Below, piece after piece: positions 35,997-48,379 of a DNA stretch of 64,000 bases. Source of the DNA: Cymodocea nodosa (lineage: Eukaryota > Streptophyta > Magnoliopsida > Alismatales > Cymodoceaceae); the NCBI GenBank assembly GCA_036874045.1, contig CM072335.1, positions 8,142,001 to 8,206,000 of the forward strand. Direction: 5' to 3'. A program made the position numbers and the translations under genes. Every line of letters begins with the position of its first letter. The first letter of the stretch is position 1. The notes below the pieces were generated by a model that saw only the letters and a list, made by a program, of their open reading frames with translations, did no database searches and was not told the origin of the DNA.

Positions 35997-37959
35997 TGTA
36001 TGATTTGTTTTTATGCTTATACTAATAAATTCTTTTAGAAGTAAACAAACAACCTTTCAAATAAATTAGATATTAAGTCCAATTTGTATTTTAACTATAA
36101 GTGCATAGTGTATATTGTATTTGTGTGCAAGTACAGGTCGATCCCACATAGATTGAGTAAGAATTGTGTAATATTTTTATTTTATATTGGAGTTTATATG
36201 TGTTCAGTTAAGTACTTCGTTGAGTTAAAGTTAACTCAACGGACTTAGTTCGTGGAGTTATGGTCAACTCAACGGACTAACCTTGTGGACTTAAGTTAAC
36301 TCTGTGAGCCTACCTTTCTAATTAAATACTATTATTCATAGAGGAATTCGGCTAACCATTGAGCGGTTCCACATAATATAAATAACATCAATTAAGCTCT
36401 TTATGTTAGTTAATCTGAGATTTGTCATTAAGCAACACTAACATTCAGATATTTCAAACATTAACCATTAAAATCTTTAAGTATTTGGGACAAATCAATT
36501 TTAGTAAATAATAAAACTATTTTCTATTTTTCTGAATTAAACAAACATAAAATATTCACAATACTGACAATGATAACATTAATCACAATACAAAACAAAC
36601 AATACAACACTTTAATACTAAATGTAAACACAGATAATTAACTATTTTTGGTATTTTTGTTTTGATATGTTCTTTAAGTTGAGCGAAAGGTGAAATGTAA
36701 AAATCTCTATCGATATTAAAAACTTCTGTCACTACATGCGACGTGATTACACCATTGAAAACTTAATCACTTGTAGTCTTGCCTCCTCTCCCTATAGAAT
36801 TGCAAACCAAGAATTGTAAGTTGATCTCCTCTTCAGCATGTTGGCATCAACCCGAAACTAAGGCTAGAAGTTTTATGATCTTCTGAGATGTGAGTCGGTG
36901 CTTAGTGAAAATGATTTCTCTTCTTGCGACGTGATCACTCCTCATAGTGGTTGTGAGTCACCGTGTTTGGCTCGGAATCGACCCGACATCTAAAAAGTAT
37001 CCTTACAGATCTCCGATGGTTGGTGACTTTGGTGGTAGTGTGGAGCTTCAGGGAACTTCCAACGCCTCCTGTAGTTAGCACGGTTCTCCACCTCTCTCCC
37101 ACATACACTTTTTCGTCTTTCTTCTCTTCTTTTATATTTCTTTCAGTAGTAACTATTTTTGCTTAAATGATCAGTTAGATTTCCTTCATTCTTATCAATA
37201 ATGGTGATTTCTTCTTCATTCCACGAGTGAATTCTTGTGTGATACGTGCAATCGTGGTTTTCCTTCGAATTTTCTGTTTCTGCAACTGCTATAGTGTCAT
37301 GTTAGAATGGTCTGCGGAGTTAGTGTAACTCAACAAACTTACGTTGTTGATTTAACTATAAAACACGTGCAATAAAGAAATAACTTATAAGCTTATAACA
37401 CTAACACAACACGTTACCTTAGTATATATTCAAGTAACTCAACACCTATAGTTATGCTAATTTAATGAGTTAAACATGTGCAACTCACGTGACATAATAA
37501 AACATTTAAATTCAACACGTGCATAATTCTAACTTAACGAGTTTAGATATTTTAGATACTTACAAACCTAACTATCCAATGCTTAGACACATTTCAGATA
37601 GTTACTAGATAACTTACTGAACATTCATTTAAGTCATGCATTAAGGTTTCAACACGTGTACTTTAGAAAATAATAAAATATTCTTTAAGCGTTTAAAATA
37701 TAACTATGTGGTACATGATTTATAACTCTCTAAAATAACAAAAAATTTGGATACTTAAGAATTAAAAAGCCTATAATTCTTCGGCAGTTTGGAAATATAT
37801 TTAATTAACATTAATTCCCTAAATTTATGTAGATTCTTTCATTAAAGCATATAACAGTGCAATTATAATATAATGGCTTAATTCTCATATGATAAGCTAA
37901 ATATTATACAATTAACCATCATTTAACCGTTAATATTATGCACATTTTCATTCTAAACA
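35997..37959 (-). repeat. Central shared LTR of the B array, 1963 bp
   Basis: The ends are TGTATGATTTG at 35997 and ATTCTAAACA at 37959 (plus-strand view). It is 5' LTR to B1 and, because the PPT complement cttcccccat follows at 37960, also 3' LTR to B2. It contains a perfect type-H1 hairpin at 36218-36241. Positions about 37370-37540 are homologous to part of the copia S2 LTR. Confidence 0.85.
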
Positions 37960-38611
37960 CTTCCCCCATATTGAACTTTTGCTAGTCCCTTAACAAACTA
38001 CTAAGATCTAACAAGTTGGTCTTTCTAAAGTGTTAGAACTAATTCTTCATTTTGTATTTTTAAAATACACAGATTAGATTAATATAAAGATATTCTGTAT
38101 TTTTCAGTAATCTATTTTAATATTATTTTCTCCTCTCCAACCTGCAAATATATTTAAACATATGTAAATTACATACAAAAAATATTAGCATCACATAGGT
38201 GGTAGTTATATTATCACATTTTTCTTTTCAAACATCTATTATCTTGAATTTTTCAATATGATTTCCAGAATAAATTTCAACTACATACAAATCAAAACAC
38301 AATTCAACTTAATAGGATTAAAACAAGAAGAATAATGAATTGTATTTCAAATAAACAACTTCAAAAGTCTAATCTAGATTCATACTTCAGTAATCTTAGA
38401 TAACATAAAATATACTTGATTCAAAAGATATTTGTATTTCACAAAACACTTTTATCTTTTTAGAACAGTATATGCATATTTGTACTTTAAAAGTTAATTT
38501 GAAAAGCTTGAATCATACAAGAGCTTTCTAATATACCCATGTATCGAACTTTCAATCAACAATCCTAGATTTGATCAGGATCTTAGGTTGCCAAATTTAA
38601 AGAGTCCTATT
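37960..38611 (-). other. Truncated 3' region of B2
   Basis: It is collinear with the first 650 bp of the B1 3' region, then breaks off at about 38611 at the junction with an inverted LTR piece. The remaining roughly 1.1 kb of the 3' region is deleted. Confidence 0.75.
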
Positions 38612-38858
38612 TAAAATGAAAAAGTGTATAATTTTAAGGGTTAAATGATGGTTAATTGCATAATATTTAGCATATCATATGAGAATTAAGCCATTATGTC
38701 ATAATTGCACTATTATATGCTTTAATGTAAAAATCTGCATAATTTCAGGGAATTAATATTAATTAAGTACATTTCTGAATTGTCGGTAAGTTATAGGCTT
38801 TGAAATTCTTAAGTATCCAAATTTTTTGTTATTTTGAAGAGTTATGTTTAATATGTCT
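38612..38858 (+). repeat. Inverted LTR-start fragment inside B2
   Basis: It reads on the plus strand as the LTR start (AAAATGAAAAAGTGTATA.. to ..AAGAGTTATGTTTAATATG), opposite to the array. About 247 bp. It replaces part of the B2 3' region, probably from a template switch or inversion. Confidence 0.8.
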
Positions 38859-38906
38859 AAAAGTAAATGCAAAGTACTCACAACATTAAAAGTACAAAAT
38901 CACAAT

Positions 38907-40032
38907 TTAAGAACATGATTGAAAAGTAGTGACAAATGGAATAAACATGTCAGTCCAAGCAAACTTTTTAGATATAATTCTTCTTGTTATTAGTTCCATT
39001 TTAATGAAGTCTGCTCTCCTTTTTAATTTGTAAACTTGCAATATGTTATCAATACTAAATATAAGTGTATTACCATTAATGAATTGAAATATAGAAAAGG
39101 ATCTACTTCTGTTCCAAGATAATGTAGTTGTTTCTGTTTCTACATATATTTCAATATATTCCTCTTCTCACTTCCCTTCATTTAGGTCTTTCATAATCCC
39201 AATTTGAAATTTCATCAGTTCATCCCACCATCTTATCAAACATGAAGTAGGATCATCATATTCATTATACCACATTCCTAATTGAATTTTATCATTTTCT
39301 GTAGATGGTGGTTTAGCTATATCACTAGGTATAGACAATATTTCTATAAAGTCATCATCATAACTATCTATGCTTACTATGTATAATTTAGATCTAAATG
39401 CAACTGATATATATATATCCATCAAGTATGACATGTATGTTGTTAATTAATACTTTCTATCCTAGATATATCATAGTATTTTCAGTTCAAGATCTATTTA
39501 GAAAATTATACACACTTAAGCATAAATCCTATTCCTAATTTCCAATTGGTCTCTAGTAATACAATTTTTCAGGAATGGTCAAATTTTTATCAGAAAATGT
39601 TAAAGCTAACCTACAATTTTCAATTGGTACTTCAAATTTATTAGGCCTTCCTATATTCCATTCTTCTCTAGTGATAGGATTTCTAATCAAAATATCGGAT
39701 AACAGAATTGCATACCTTAGTTTGGTTCTGTAAATAATCAATCATTCATCTATCCCCATAATATGATCTATTCCTTCTAATGTATTGGGTGGAATTCCAG
39801 TAGTTTCTTCCATATTCAGATATTCATACCTGATTGAATTATGATTAAATGACTTCCATAAAAATCCATCTCTAATATTAGTCATCTTTGCAGCTTGTAG
39901 TCCATAAAAATATTTTTCTCTAATACATTCTTTAATTTCTATTGACACACAACACAATCTACACAGATCTTTAGCTGATAAGTTATTCAATACTTCCCTT
40001 AGTGCATCCAATGGTAATTTCATCAATTCCAT
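38907..40032 (-). pseudogene. F-box protein ORF of B2
   Basis: The ATG at 40032 opens 96 codons with the same F-box (LDALREVLNNLSAKDLCR). A stop follows at DE (39742), then the shared stop after KLYY (about 39553), and small indels around 39410-39420 shift the frame. It is 14 bp shorter than B1 and G1. At the DDPT site it keeps Ser (TCA) where G1 has TGA. It is the most decayed of the three copies. Confidence 0.8.
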
Positions 40033-40085
40033 ATGTTGTGAAAAGTTAAATCAGAAACTTGTCTATTAGGCGATGCTAGAAAACT

Positions 40086-42053
40086 TGTTTGATTTGTTTA
40101 TATGCTTATATTAATAAATTCTTTTAGAAGTAAACAAACAACCTTTCACATTAATTAGATATTAAGTCCAATTTGTATTTTAACTGCAAGTGCATAGTGT
40201 ATATTGTATTTGTGTGCAAGTACAGGTCGATCCCACAGAGATTGAGTAAGAATTGTGTACTATTTTTATTTCTATATTGGAGTTTATATGTGTTTAGTTA
40301 AGCACTCCGTTAAGTTACAGTTAACTCAACAGACTTAGTTCGTAGAGTTATGGTTAACTCAACAGACTAACCTCGTGGACTTATGTTAACTCCACGAGTC
40401 TACCTTTCTAGTTAAATACTATTATTCACAGAGGAATTCGGCCAACCATTGGGTAGTTCCATAGAATGTAAATGACATCAATTAAGCTCTTTAATGTTAG
40501 TTAATCTAAGATTTGTGATTAAGTAACACTAACATTCAAATATTTCAAATAGTAACCATTAAAATCTTTAAGTATCTAGGACGAATCAATTTCAGTAAAC
40601 AATAAAACTATTTTCTATTTTTCTGAATCAAACAAACATAAAACATTCACAATACTGACAATGATAACATTAATCACGATATAAAACAAACAATATAACA
40701 CTTTAATACTAAATGTAAACACAGATAATTAACTATTTTTTGTATTTTTGTTTTAATATGTTCCTGAAGATGAGCGAAAGGTGAAATGTAAAATCTCTAT
40801 CGATAGTAAAAACTTGTCACTACATGCGACACGATTACACCACTGAAAACTTAATCACTTATAGTATTGCCTTCTCGCCCTATAGAATCGTGAACCAAGA
40901 ATTGTAAGATGATCTCCTCTTCAACATACTGGTATCAACCCAAAACCAAGGCTAGAAGCTTTACAATCTCCTGAGATATGAGTCGATGCTGGGTGAAAAT
41001 GGCTTCCCTTCCTACGATGCGATCACTCCTCACAATGGTTGTTAGTCACCGTGTTTGGCTCGGAATCGACCCGACATCTGGAAAGTATCTTCACAGACCT
41101 CTGATGGTTGGTGATTTTGGTGGTGGTGTGGAGCTTCAGGGAACTTCCGACGCTTCCTGTAGTTAGCGCAGTTCTCCAACTCTCTCCCACACACACTTTT
41201 TCATCTTTATCCTCTTCTTTTATATTTCTTTCAGTAGTAACTATTTTTGCTTAAATGATCGATTAGATTTCCTTCATTCATATCAATGATGGTGATTTCT
41301 TCTTCATTCCACGAGTGAATTCCTGCGTGATACGTGCAATCATGGTTTTCCTTCGAATTTTCTATTTCTGTAACTGCTATAGTGGCATGTTAGAAAATAA
41401 ATGGTCTATGGAGTTAGTGTAACTCAACGGACTTACTTCATTGATTTAATTATAAAACACGTGCAATAAAGAAATAACTTATAAGCTTATAACACTAACA
41501 CAATGCGTTACTTTAGTGTATATTCAAGTAACTCAATGCGTATAATTATGCTAACTTAATGAGTTAAACATGTGTAGCTCACGTGATATAATAAAACATT
41601 TAAATTCAACACGTGCATAATTCTAACTTAATGAGTTCAGATATTTTAGATACTTACAAACCTAATTATCGGATGCTCAAACACATTTTGAATAGTTAGG
41701 AGATAACTTACCAAACTTTCATTTAAGTCATGCATTAAAGTTTCAACACGTGTACTCTAGGAAATAATAAAATATTCTTTAAGCGTTTAAAACATAACTA
41801 TCCGGTACATGATTTACAACTCTCCGTAATAATACAAAATTTGGATACTTAAGAATTAAAAAGCTTGTAATTCTATGATAGTTCGGAAATATACTTAATT
41901 AACATTAATTCCATGAAATTATGCAAATTCTTTCAGTAAAGCATATAACAATGTAGTTATAACATAATGGCTTAATTCTCATATGATAAACTAAATATTA
42001 TACAATTAGCCATCATTTAACCATTAATATTATACACTTTTTCATTCTAAACA
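40086..42053 (-). repeat. Right LTR of the B array, 1968 bp
   Basis: It is collinear with 35997-37959. It ends TTCTAAACA at 42053 and is followed by S2 copia internal sequence (tgcactttcattg). No target duplication can be tested because the left LTR of the array is truncated. Confidence 0.85.
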
Positions 42054-42328
42054 TGCACTTTCATTGATCCAAAGAAAACACTTAATCAAAATTTTAGTAT
42101 TTCAGAGGAATTTAATGTTTTTCATTGACATTTCCACTTAAAATTTTAAAAACCATTAAACTTAGAAAAATAAGTAAAATCAATAAGATACTACAATAAT
42201 TTTATCCTAAATACATAGTATCTTATATAGTAGTTTAGATATTACATAGATATTTATGTTAAATATATAATATCTATGAGGTAAACAACATTATCAACAA
42301 TATTTATCTTTTGTGGAGTTTAAGCATT

Positions 42329-43263
42329 TTACACATCACATAGCCTACAAATACCTAAATTTAATCTTATGTTGCAAAATGTATTTTCATCTAGAGGTTT
42401 TGTAAATATATCAGCTAATTGATTTTTACTAGACACAAATCCTAATTTAATTTTTCTTTTAATTATGTTATCTCTTAGAAAATGATGTCTAACCTCTATA
42501 TGCTTTGCTCTAGAATGTAATACAGGATTTTTGGAAAGATTTATTGCAAAACTAGTGTCAAAATAAATCTTAGTTATATCATAAGATAATCCAAAATCTT
42601 CTAAAGTTTGCCTTATCCACAGAATCTGAGTGCAACACAATGTAGCAGCAACATATTCAGCTTCAATGGGTGAAAGTGCTACACAGTTTTGCTTTTTACT
42701 AAAGCAAGACACCAAATTATTTCCCAATAATTGACATGTGCCATTGGTACTCTTTATATCAGATTTAGATCCTACATAATCAGCATCAGTATATCCTATA
42801 AGATCTATTGAACTATCTTTAGAATAATACAGTCTGAAATTTTTAATTCCTTGTATATATCTAAATATTCTTTTAACACCAATTGAGTGTGATTCTTTAG
42901 ATTAGATTGAAATCTAGCATAAGTACACACAGAAAACATGATATCAGGTCTATTAGCTATCCAATAAAGTAAAGAACTAATCATACTTTTATATTTTTTT
43001 TGATCTATTGATTTTCCTATGTCATCAATATCTAACTTTAAAGAAGTACTCATAGGAGTTCCTTGAATCCTTGTATCATTAAAATTAAATTTCTTAAGTA
43101 TTTCAACTACATATTTTTCATGATTTAAAAATATACCTTTATCTATTTGCTTAATTTGAAGTCCTAGAAATATGAAAGTTCTCCTATCATACTCATTTCA
43201 AACTGACTAGTCATCTCTTTAGAAAATACTTTTATTAGTTTATCAGAAGTTGCCCCAAAGATT
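42329..43263 (-). pseudogene. S2 RT C-terminus and RNase H
   Basis: From 43263 the reading resumes immediately after the YVDD motif (IIFGATSDKLIK), continues with a typical late-RT block (LLYWIANRPDIMFSVCTYARF) and RNase H (EAEYVAATLCCTQILWIRQ, FDTSFAINLSKNPVLHSRAKHIEVR, QLADIFTKPLDE). Frames change at about 42805 and 42727. All motifs are copia-type. Confidence 0.85.
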
Positions 43264-43268
43264 ATATC

Positions 43269-43641
43269 TATTGTGCGGAAAGATCAAACAAATGTGGAGC
43301 ATCTAGGGGTAGCGTGGAGAAGAGATCTACGTGGAAGAGAGGATTGCGAGTGGAGAATTCGAAGAATAACAAATTTACGTGATTCCCCTACACAGGTACG
43401 TCCACAGGTGATCAATCTATCGTGATTCCTTGCTGTATGGTTGCTGGTACAAAGAAGGGAGAGAACGAAATCAAGGGATGGTTTGGCATGGCATCCCTTG
43501 GATGTGGATGACCCCTTACATATATAGGGGCAACGGTTGGTGATACCCAAAAGACAAGTTTGCCCCTGTACAAATTATCAAAGAAATACAACCATATACA
43601 AAGACACATATATATACTTGATGGAAGACACACGCATCACA
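43269..43641 (-). repeat. 3' LTR of nested Tork element
   Basis: It ends in CATCACA and begins TATTGTGCGG where the partner has TGTTGTGTAG. Both ends are defined by the target duplication. Confidence 0.92.
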
Positions 43642-43689
43642 AATCTCCACCTTGTATTTCATCAATCTTCACCACGAATAGGTGATGGA

Positions 43690-45708
43690 TTACCAAGACC
43701 CAACTTGGGTCAGCAACAGCAATAGACGTTGAGCAAGTTCAAGCAAATGCTTGAACTTGCTTTCAACAACGCCCTTTGTAAACATATCAGCCGGATTGTC
43801 CTTTGTGTTGACCTTCATAATCTTTATCCTGTCTTCATTCTTGAGGAAGTGATACTTAACATCAATATGTTTAGTTCTATCATGAAAGACATTATCTTTG
43901 GAGAGACAAATAGCGCTAAGACTATCACAGAAGATATCAGCTTTATCAATGCGCCAACCAAAGTCTCCAAGTAAGCCTTTCAACCAAATTCCTTCCTTTG
44001 CAACTTCTGTCATAGCCACATATTCAGCCTCAATTGTGGATAGAGATACCATAGGCTGAAGAGTTGATTTCCAACTCACAATAGAACCTACAAATGTAAA
44101 GACATAACCAGATAATGATCTCCTTCTGTCAACATCACCTGCATAGTCTGAGTCTGTATAACCAGTCATAGTACAACATTGATCTATTGTATACATCAAG
44201 CCAACACCTGAAGTTCCTTTCAAATATCTGAATATCCTTTTAACTGCTTTCCAATGTTCCCTGCCCAGATTGGACATGAACCTACTAACAACACTCAAAG
44301 GATATGCCAAATCAGGCCTAGTGCATACCATAGCATACATAAGACTTCCAACTGCCTGTGCATAAGGAACTCGCTGCAAATCAAGCTTTTCAGAATCAGT
44401 TTGTGAACACATCGCAGATGACAATTTGACATTTCTGTCATAAGGCGTGCTAATGGCTTTGCATGAAGCCATACCAAATCTGCTAAGGATCTTCTCAATA
44501 TACTTATGTTGATTAAAAAACAGCTTACTAGAATTTCTTTCACGCCTAATCTCCATTCCAAGAATTCTGCTAGTTGGACCAAGATCCTTCATATCAAATT
44601 CTGATTTTAATGTGTCCTTCAACTCCTGTATCACTTCGATATTCTTCACACCTATAAGAATATCATCAACATACAATAACAAATAAACATGTGTACTCTT
44701 ATCAAGAGTTTTAACATATACACATGAATCATAGTTGCTATGTTTAAAACCAACTTTAACTATAAAGGCATCAAATCTTTTGTACCATTGGCGTGGTGAC
44801 TATTTAAGTCCATACAAGGACTTATTTAATTTACACTCCCAATCAGATTTACCTTTCACCACAAACCCTGTTGGTTGTTTCATCCAAATATTTTCTTCCA
44901 ACTCACCATGCAAGAAGGCCGTCTTTACATCTAGTTGTTCCAATTCCAAATTCTATGTTGTAGCAATGGATAACAAAATTCTAATAGATGTATGATGTAT
45001 AATAGGAGCAAATACCTCATTGAAGTCAACTCCTTCTCACTGTGAATAACCTTTAGCGACTAATCTTGCCTTGTGTTGCACACCTGCGTTGCCTTGAGTC
45101 CCAATCTTCTTCTTATAGACCCATTTGCAACCAACAATATTTGTGTTCTTTGGACATTTCGCCAGTTCCCAAGTCTTGTTCTTATGGAGAGATTGGAGTT
45201 CCTCCTCCATAGCAAACATCCAAAGACTAGCTTCTGAATCTTTCATTGCAGCTTCATATATAGGTGGATCAACAAAATCCTCCACCTCAACTACTACTTG
45301 TAAGGCAAAAGCAACCAAACTGTCGTAGCCATATCTAATCGGAGGTCTAACGTCTCTTCTAGGACGATCTTTGCCAATGGTTCTTGGTGGTGGTTGCTCC
45401 ACCTCTTCCTCCTCAACTTCATTTTCTTGAGTTTTAGATGAGATTTCTCTAATTTCAACTTGATCAGTGATAAGCGGCTGTTGTGTGTCATCTATCTCCA
45501 TTTGTTCAGGAAGGGTGTGCTCAATTTCTGGTGTTTCACCTACTAGTTTATCTATTGCCTGCAAAAGAGAATTCTCATCAAAAGTAACATCACGACTATA
45601 TATTACTTTGTGAGATTCAATATCATATATCCTGTATCCCTTTACACCAACATCATAGCCCACAAATATGCCTTTCTTGGCACGTGGTTCCAGCTTGCCA
45701 TTGTTCAC
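43690..45708 (-). pseudogene. Tork RT and RNase H
   Basis: 45708-45037 begins with the integrase C-terminus (KKGIFVGYDVGVKGYRIYD) and a Pro/Glu linker, then the RT start (WMFAMEEELQSLHKNKTW, GCKWVYKKKIG, ARLVAKGYSQ). After a stop-rich gap (45036-44683), 44682 onward has LLYVDDILIGVKN, the catalytic YVDD, then LGMEIRRERNSSKLFFNQHKY and RNase H (DSDYAGDVDRRRSLSGYVF, EAEYVAMTEVAKE, CDSLSAICLSKDNVFHDRTK, NPADMFTKG). A fragment of the same sequence occurs at 8652-9235. Confidence 0.88.
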
Positions 45709-46830
45709 ATGATAGTAAGTTAGACACCCAAAAGTCTAAGCTTTAAATAACTAGCAGATCTTTTCAACCATACCTCAAGAGGTATCTTCCCATCTAAGGC
45801 ACTAGAAGGGGACCTGTTCACTAGATAGGAAGCTGTGTTAACAGCCTCTGCCCAAAACTTCTTGCTCAAACCTGCATGAGACAGCATACAATGTGCCTTT
45901 TCTAGGAGTGTTCTGTTCAATCTTTCAGCCACTCCATTTTGCTGAGGGATATACCTGATAGTGTTATGCCGTGTAATGCCTTCATCTTTACAAAAGTTAT
46001 CAAATTCTTGAGAACAAAACTCAAGACCATTATCAGTTCTAAGATATTTTATCTTTCTGTCTATTTGGTTTTCTACCTACTTCTTCCAATGCTTGAAGCA
46101 AGAAAAAGCTTCACTTTTGTGTGTCAAAAAGAAAACCTAGTTCATCCTTGAATGACAGTCAATGATAGAAAGAAAATATCTAGAACCTACAATAGAAGGC
46201 TGACGTGAAGGCCCCCAACAATCAACATGAATATAATCAAGAACTCCCTTGGAGCTATGCTGACTGCGTGCAAATGACACTCTTTTATGTTTGCCAAAGA
46301 CACAATGCTTGCACATGTCAATACAAGCAACCTTGTGCCCATCAAACTTGCCCAGACTACTCAGTTTCTGCATTCCTTTCTACCCCAAATGACTCATCCT
46401 TGAGTGCCACATGACAGAAAAATCCTGCTGACTAGATATAGCTGATGTAGCTGCGCCAACAATTGAAGTGCCCAGCAAAATGTATAAGGGACCAGATTTG
46501 GTTCCCTTCATAACAATTAATGAGCCTTTCAATATGTTGATCTTCCCCTCACCACTTGTATATCTATAACCCTTAGCATCAAGGGCCATCAGTGAGATCA
46601 GACTTTTTCCAAGCTTTGGGACGTGCCAAATGTCTTCCAGAATTCTAACTGTGCCATCATGCAATTTAAATTTTATAGTGTCCACACCAACTCTAGAACA
46701 CACATCATCATTGGCCAAAGTCACTTGACCACCCTCCACCTACTCGTAGGTGTCAAAATACTCCCTAGTAGGAGTCATATGATGTGAAGCTCCTAAGTCC
46801 ATAATCCACTAATCATCAGAATAGGCACTA
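45709..46830 (-). pseudogene. Tork protease and integrase
   Basis: Protease is seen near 46800 as WIMDLGASHHM (usually D-S-G-A; here D-L-G-A), preceded by a stop. Then come the pre-integrase zinc module (MWHSRMSHLG, CKHCVFGKHKR) and the integrase core (DYIHVDCWGPSRQPS, YFLSIIDCHSR). 45932-45720 holds the late integrase (AERLNRTLLEKAHCMLSHAG, the Glu of DDE being in this region). Stops at about 46740, 46378, 46137 and 45939 break it. Confidence 0.85.
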
Positions 46831-47645
46831 CAACAAATTGTAAGAGAAAAGTCATCACCTAACGCAAAACTGGTTTTTGCCACAGCATCCTTTCCTTTGT
46901 TCATAAGCTTGGGACAATGTGATTTCTAGTGTCCTTTCTCCTTACAGTAATGGCAAGTATCCCTAGAGTACTTGCCCTTCGACTTGCTTCTACTTCTATT
47001 CTTTCCTCCACCTTGTCTCTAGCTTCTTCCCCTGTTCTTTTACTGCTAAGCTAAGAGGCCAACACCACTTGCCTCATTTCTACCATGCACCATGTGCCTG
47101 AGCTCCCTGGAATGAAGGCTGGACCTCACTTCTTCTAGTGTAATTGAATCTCTTCCAACTACACAAGACTGAACAAAGTTTTCATAACTCATTGGGAGTG
47201 AACAAAGCAAGATAAGAGCTGCATCTTCATCTTCTATGATTACTCCAATATTCTTGAGTTCCATTAGAATAGCATTTAGCTGATTTAAATGTTGCTTAAG
47301 AGGTACACCTTCTATCATCTTTAAAGAGAACAGTCTCTGCTTTAACAACAATTTATTTGTTAAAGACTTAGTCATATACAATGACTCAAGTTTCTGTCAA
47401 AGACCTAACGAGGTAGATTCATCAGCAACTTCTATTATAACTTCATCAAACAAACACAACAAGATGGTGGAGTGAGCTTTCTCCTCCTGCAATTCAAACT
47501 CTAGCGAATTTCTGTTCAGAGTAGTTTCCTTATTTAAAGGTGCCCAAATACCTTGTTGCTTTAGAAGTGCTTTCATCTTAATTTGCCATAAGTTGAAGCT
47601 ATTCTTACCATCAAACTTTTCTATCTTCAATCTCGAAGTATTCAT
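46831..47645 (-). pseudogene. Tork gag
   Basis: From ATG 47645: KIEKFDGKNSFNLWQIKMK, the standard Tnt1-type gag start; LKQHLNQLNAILMELKNIG further on; and a CCHC knuckle near 46920-46960 (CHYCKEKGH..KSHC) in which the residue after the His is a TAG (normally Trp). Further stops near 47397 and 47045. Confidence 0.85.
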
Positions 47646-47959
47646 ATTTTCAAAACAACAAACAACTAGCAATACACACGAGATACAATGTGATTTCAAC
47701 AAACACAATTCTGCGGCAAGGTACACAATAGCAAGTAATATCTCAATAACAATATGCTACTGAAACTACTGATTTCAACGAAATGCAATCAGCCACAAGC
47801 CAAGCACACTACTTAGCACAAAATAGTAGCAAATACTCGCACAAACCAAGCACAAAATGCCCAAAATCCGACAATCAAAGAGTCACTCGCCTAGAAAACT
47901 ACTATGCTCTAGCTAGACACCTCCTATTGTATCTCTCTGAATACAAAACTTTTGACCAC

Positions 47960-48329
47960 GAAATTTTAAAGGAAGGAATTTCAGGAAGCTTACTACATGC
48001 CCTCAAAATTTGAGATGCAACGGAGCACGAACGAGGAAGGCGCACGACTTGACGTCGAAGTGTGCAGACTGGCGCCGGCGACGACGACAGTTACGGCAAT
48101 GGAGGATATCCTTGCGGAAATGGCTTGAACCTTGATCAATCTCTTCGAAATTTTAAAGGAAGTTCAAGAATCTTACTACATGTCCTCAAAATTTGAGATG
48201 CAGCGGAGCACAGACGAGGAAGGCACACGACTTGGCGTCAGAGTGTGTAGACTGGTGCCGGCGACAACGACAATTACAACAATGGAGAGATCCCTTGCGG
48301 AAATGGCTTGAACCTTAATGAAACTCTTC
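47960..48329 (-). repeat. Tandemly duplicated leader of the Tork element
   Basis: Two units of about 185 bp (47960-48146 and 48147-48329) both start gaaattttaaaggaag and both contain gagatgca.cggagcac and gcggaaatggcttgaacctt. A third partial start follows at 48330. The repeat lies between the PBS and gag and includes GC-rich parts unlike the surroundings. Confidence 0.85.
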
Positions 48330-48365
48330 GAAACTTCAGATGCAAACCCAGAGATGTCCAACCTC

Positions 48366-48377
48366 GCTCTGATACCA
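48366..48377 (-). other. Primer-binding site of Tork element
   Basis: Minus strand TGGTATCAGAGC, 2 nt after the LTR end; the copia initiator tRNA-Met site. Confidence 0.93.
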
Positions 48378-48379
48378 GT

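Larger units (their letters stand above)
32424..42053 (-). mobile_element. Tandem array of non-autonomous F-box-carrying LTR elements (B1-B2)
   Basis: The order on the plus strand is partial LTR (32424-32987), PPT and 3' region, F-box ORF, PBS, full LTR (35997-37959), immediately PPT and 3' region of a second unit, F-box ORF, PBS, full LTR (40086-42053). The middle LTR serves both units. There is no gag, protease, RT or integrase. LTR ends and 3' regions are those of the G1/G4 gypsy family, so mobilisation in trans by an Athila-like relative is the natural inference. The shared LTR suggests LTR-LTR recombination between two copies. Confidence 0.8.

Noticed and set aside
43284..43633. Two overlapping small ORFs, repeated at 48395-48744
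   Set aside because: They lie entirely within the 373-bp Tork LTRs and are repeated only because the LTR is.
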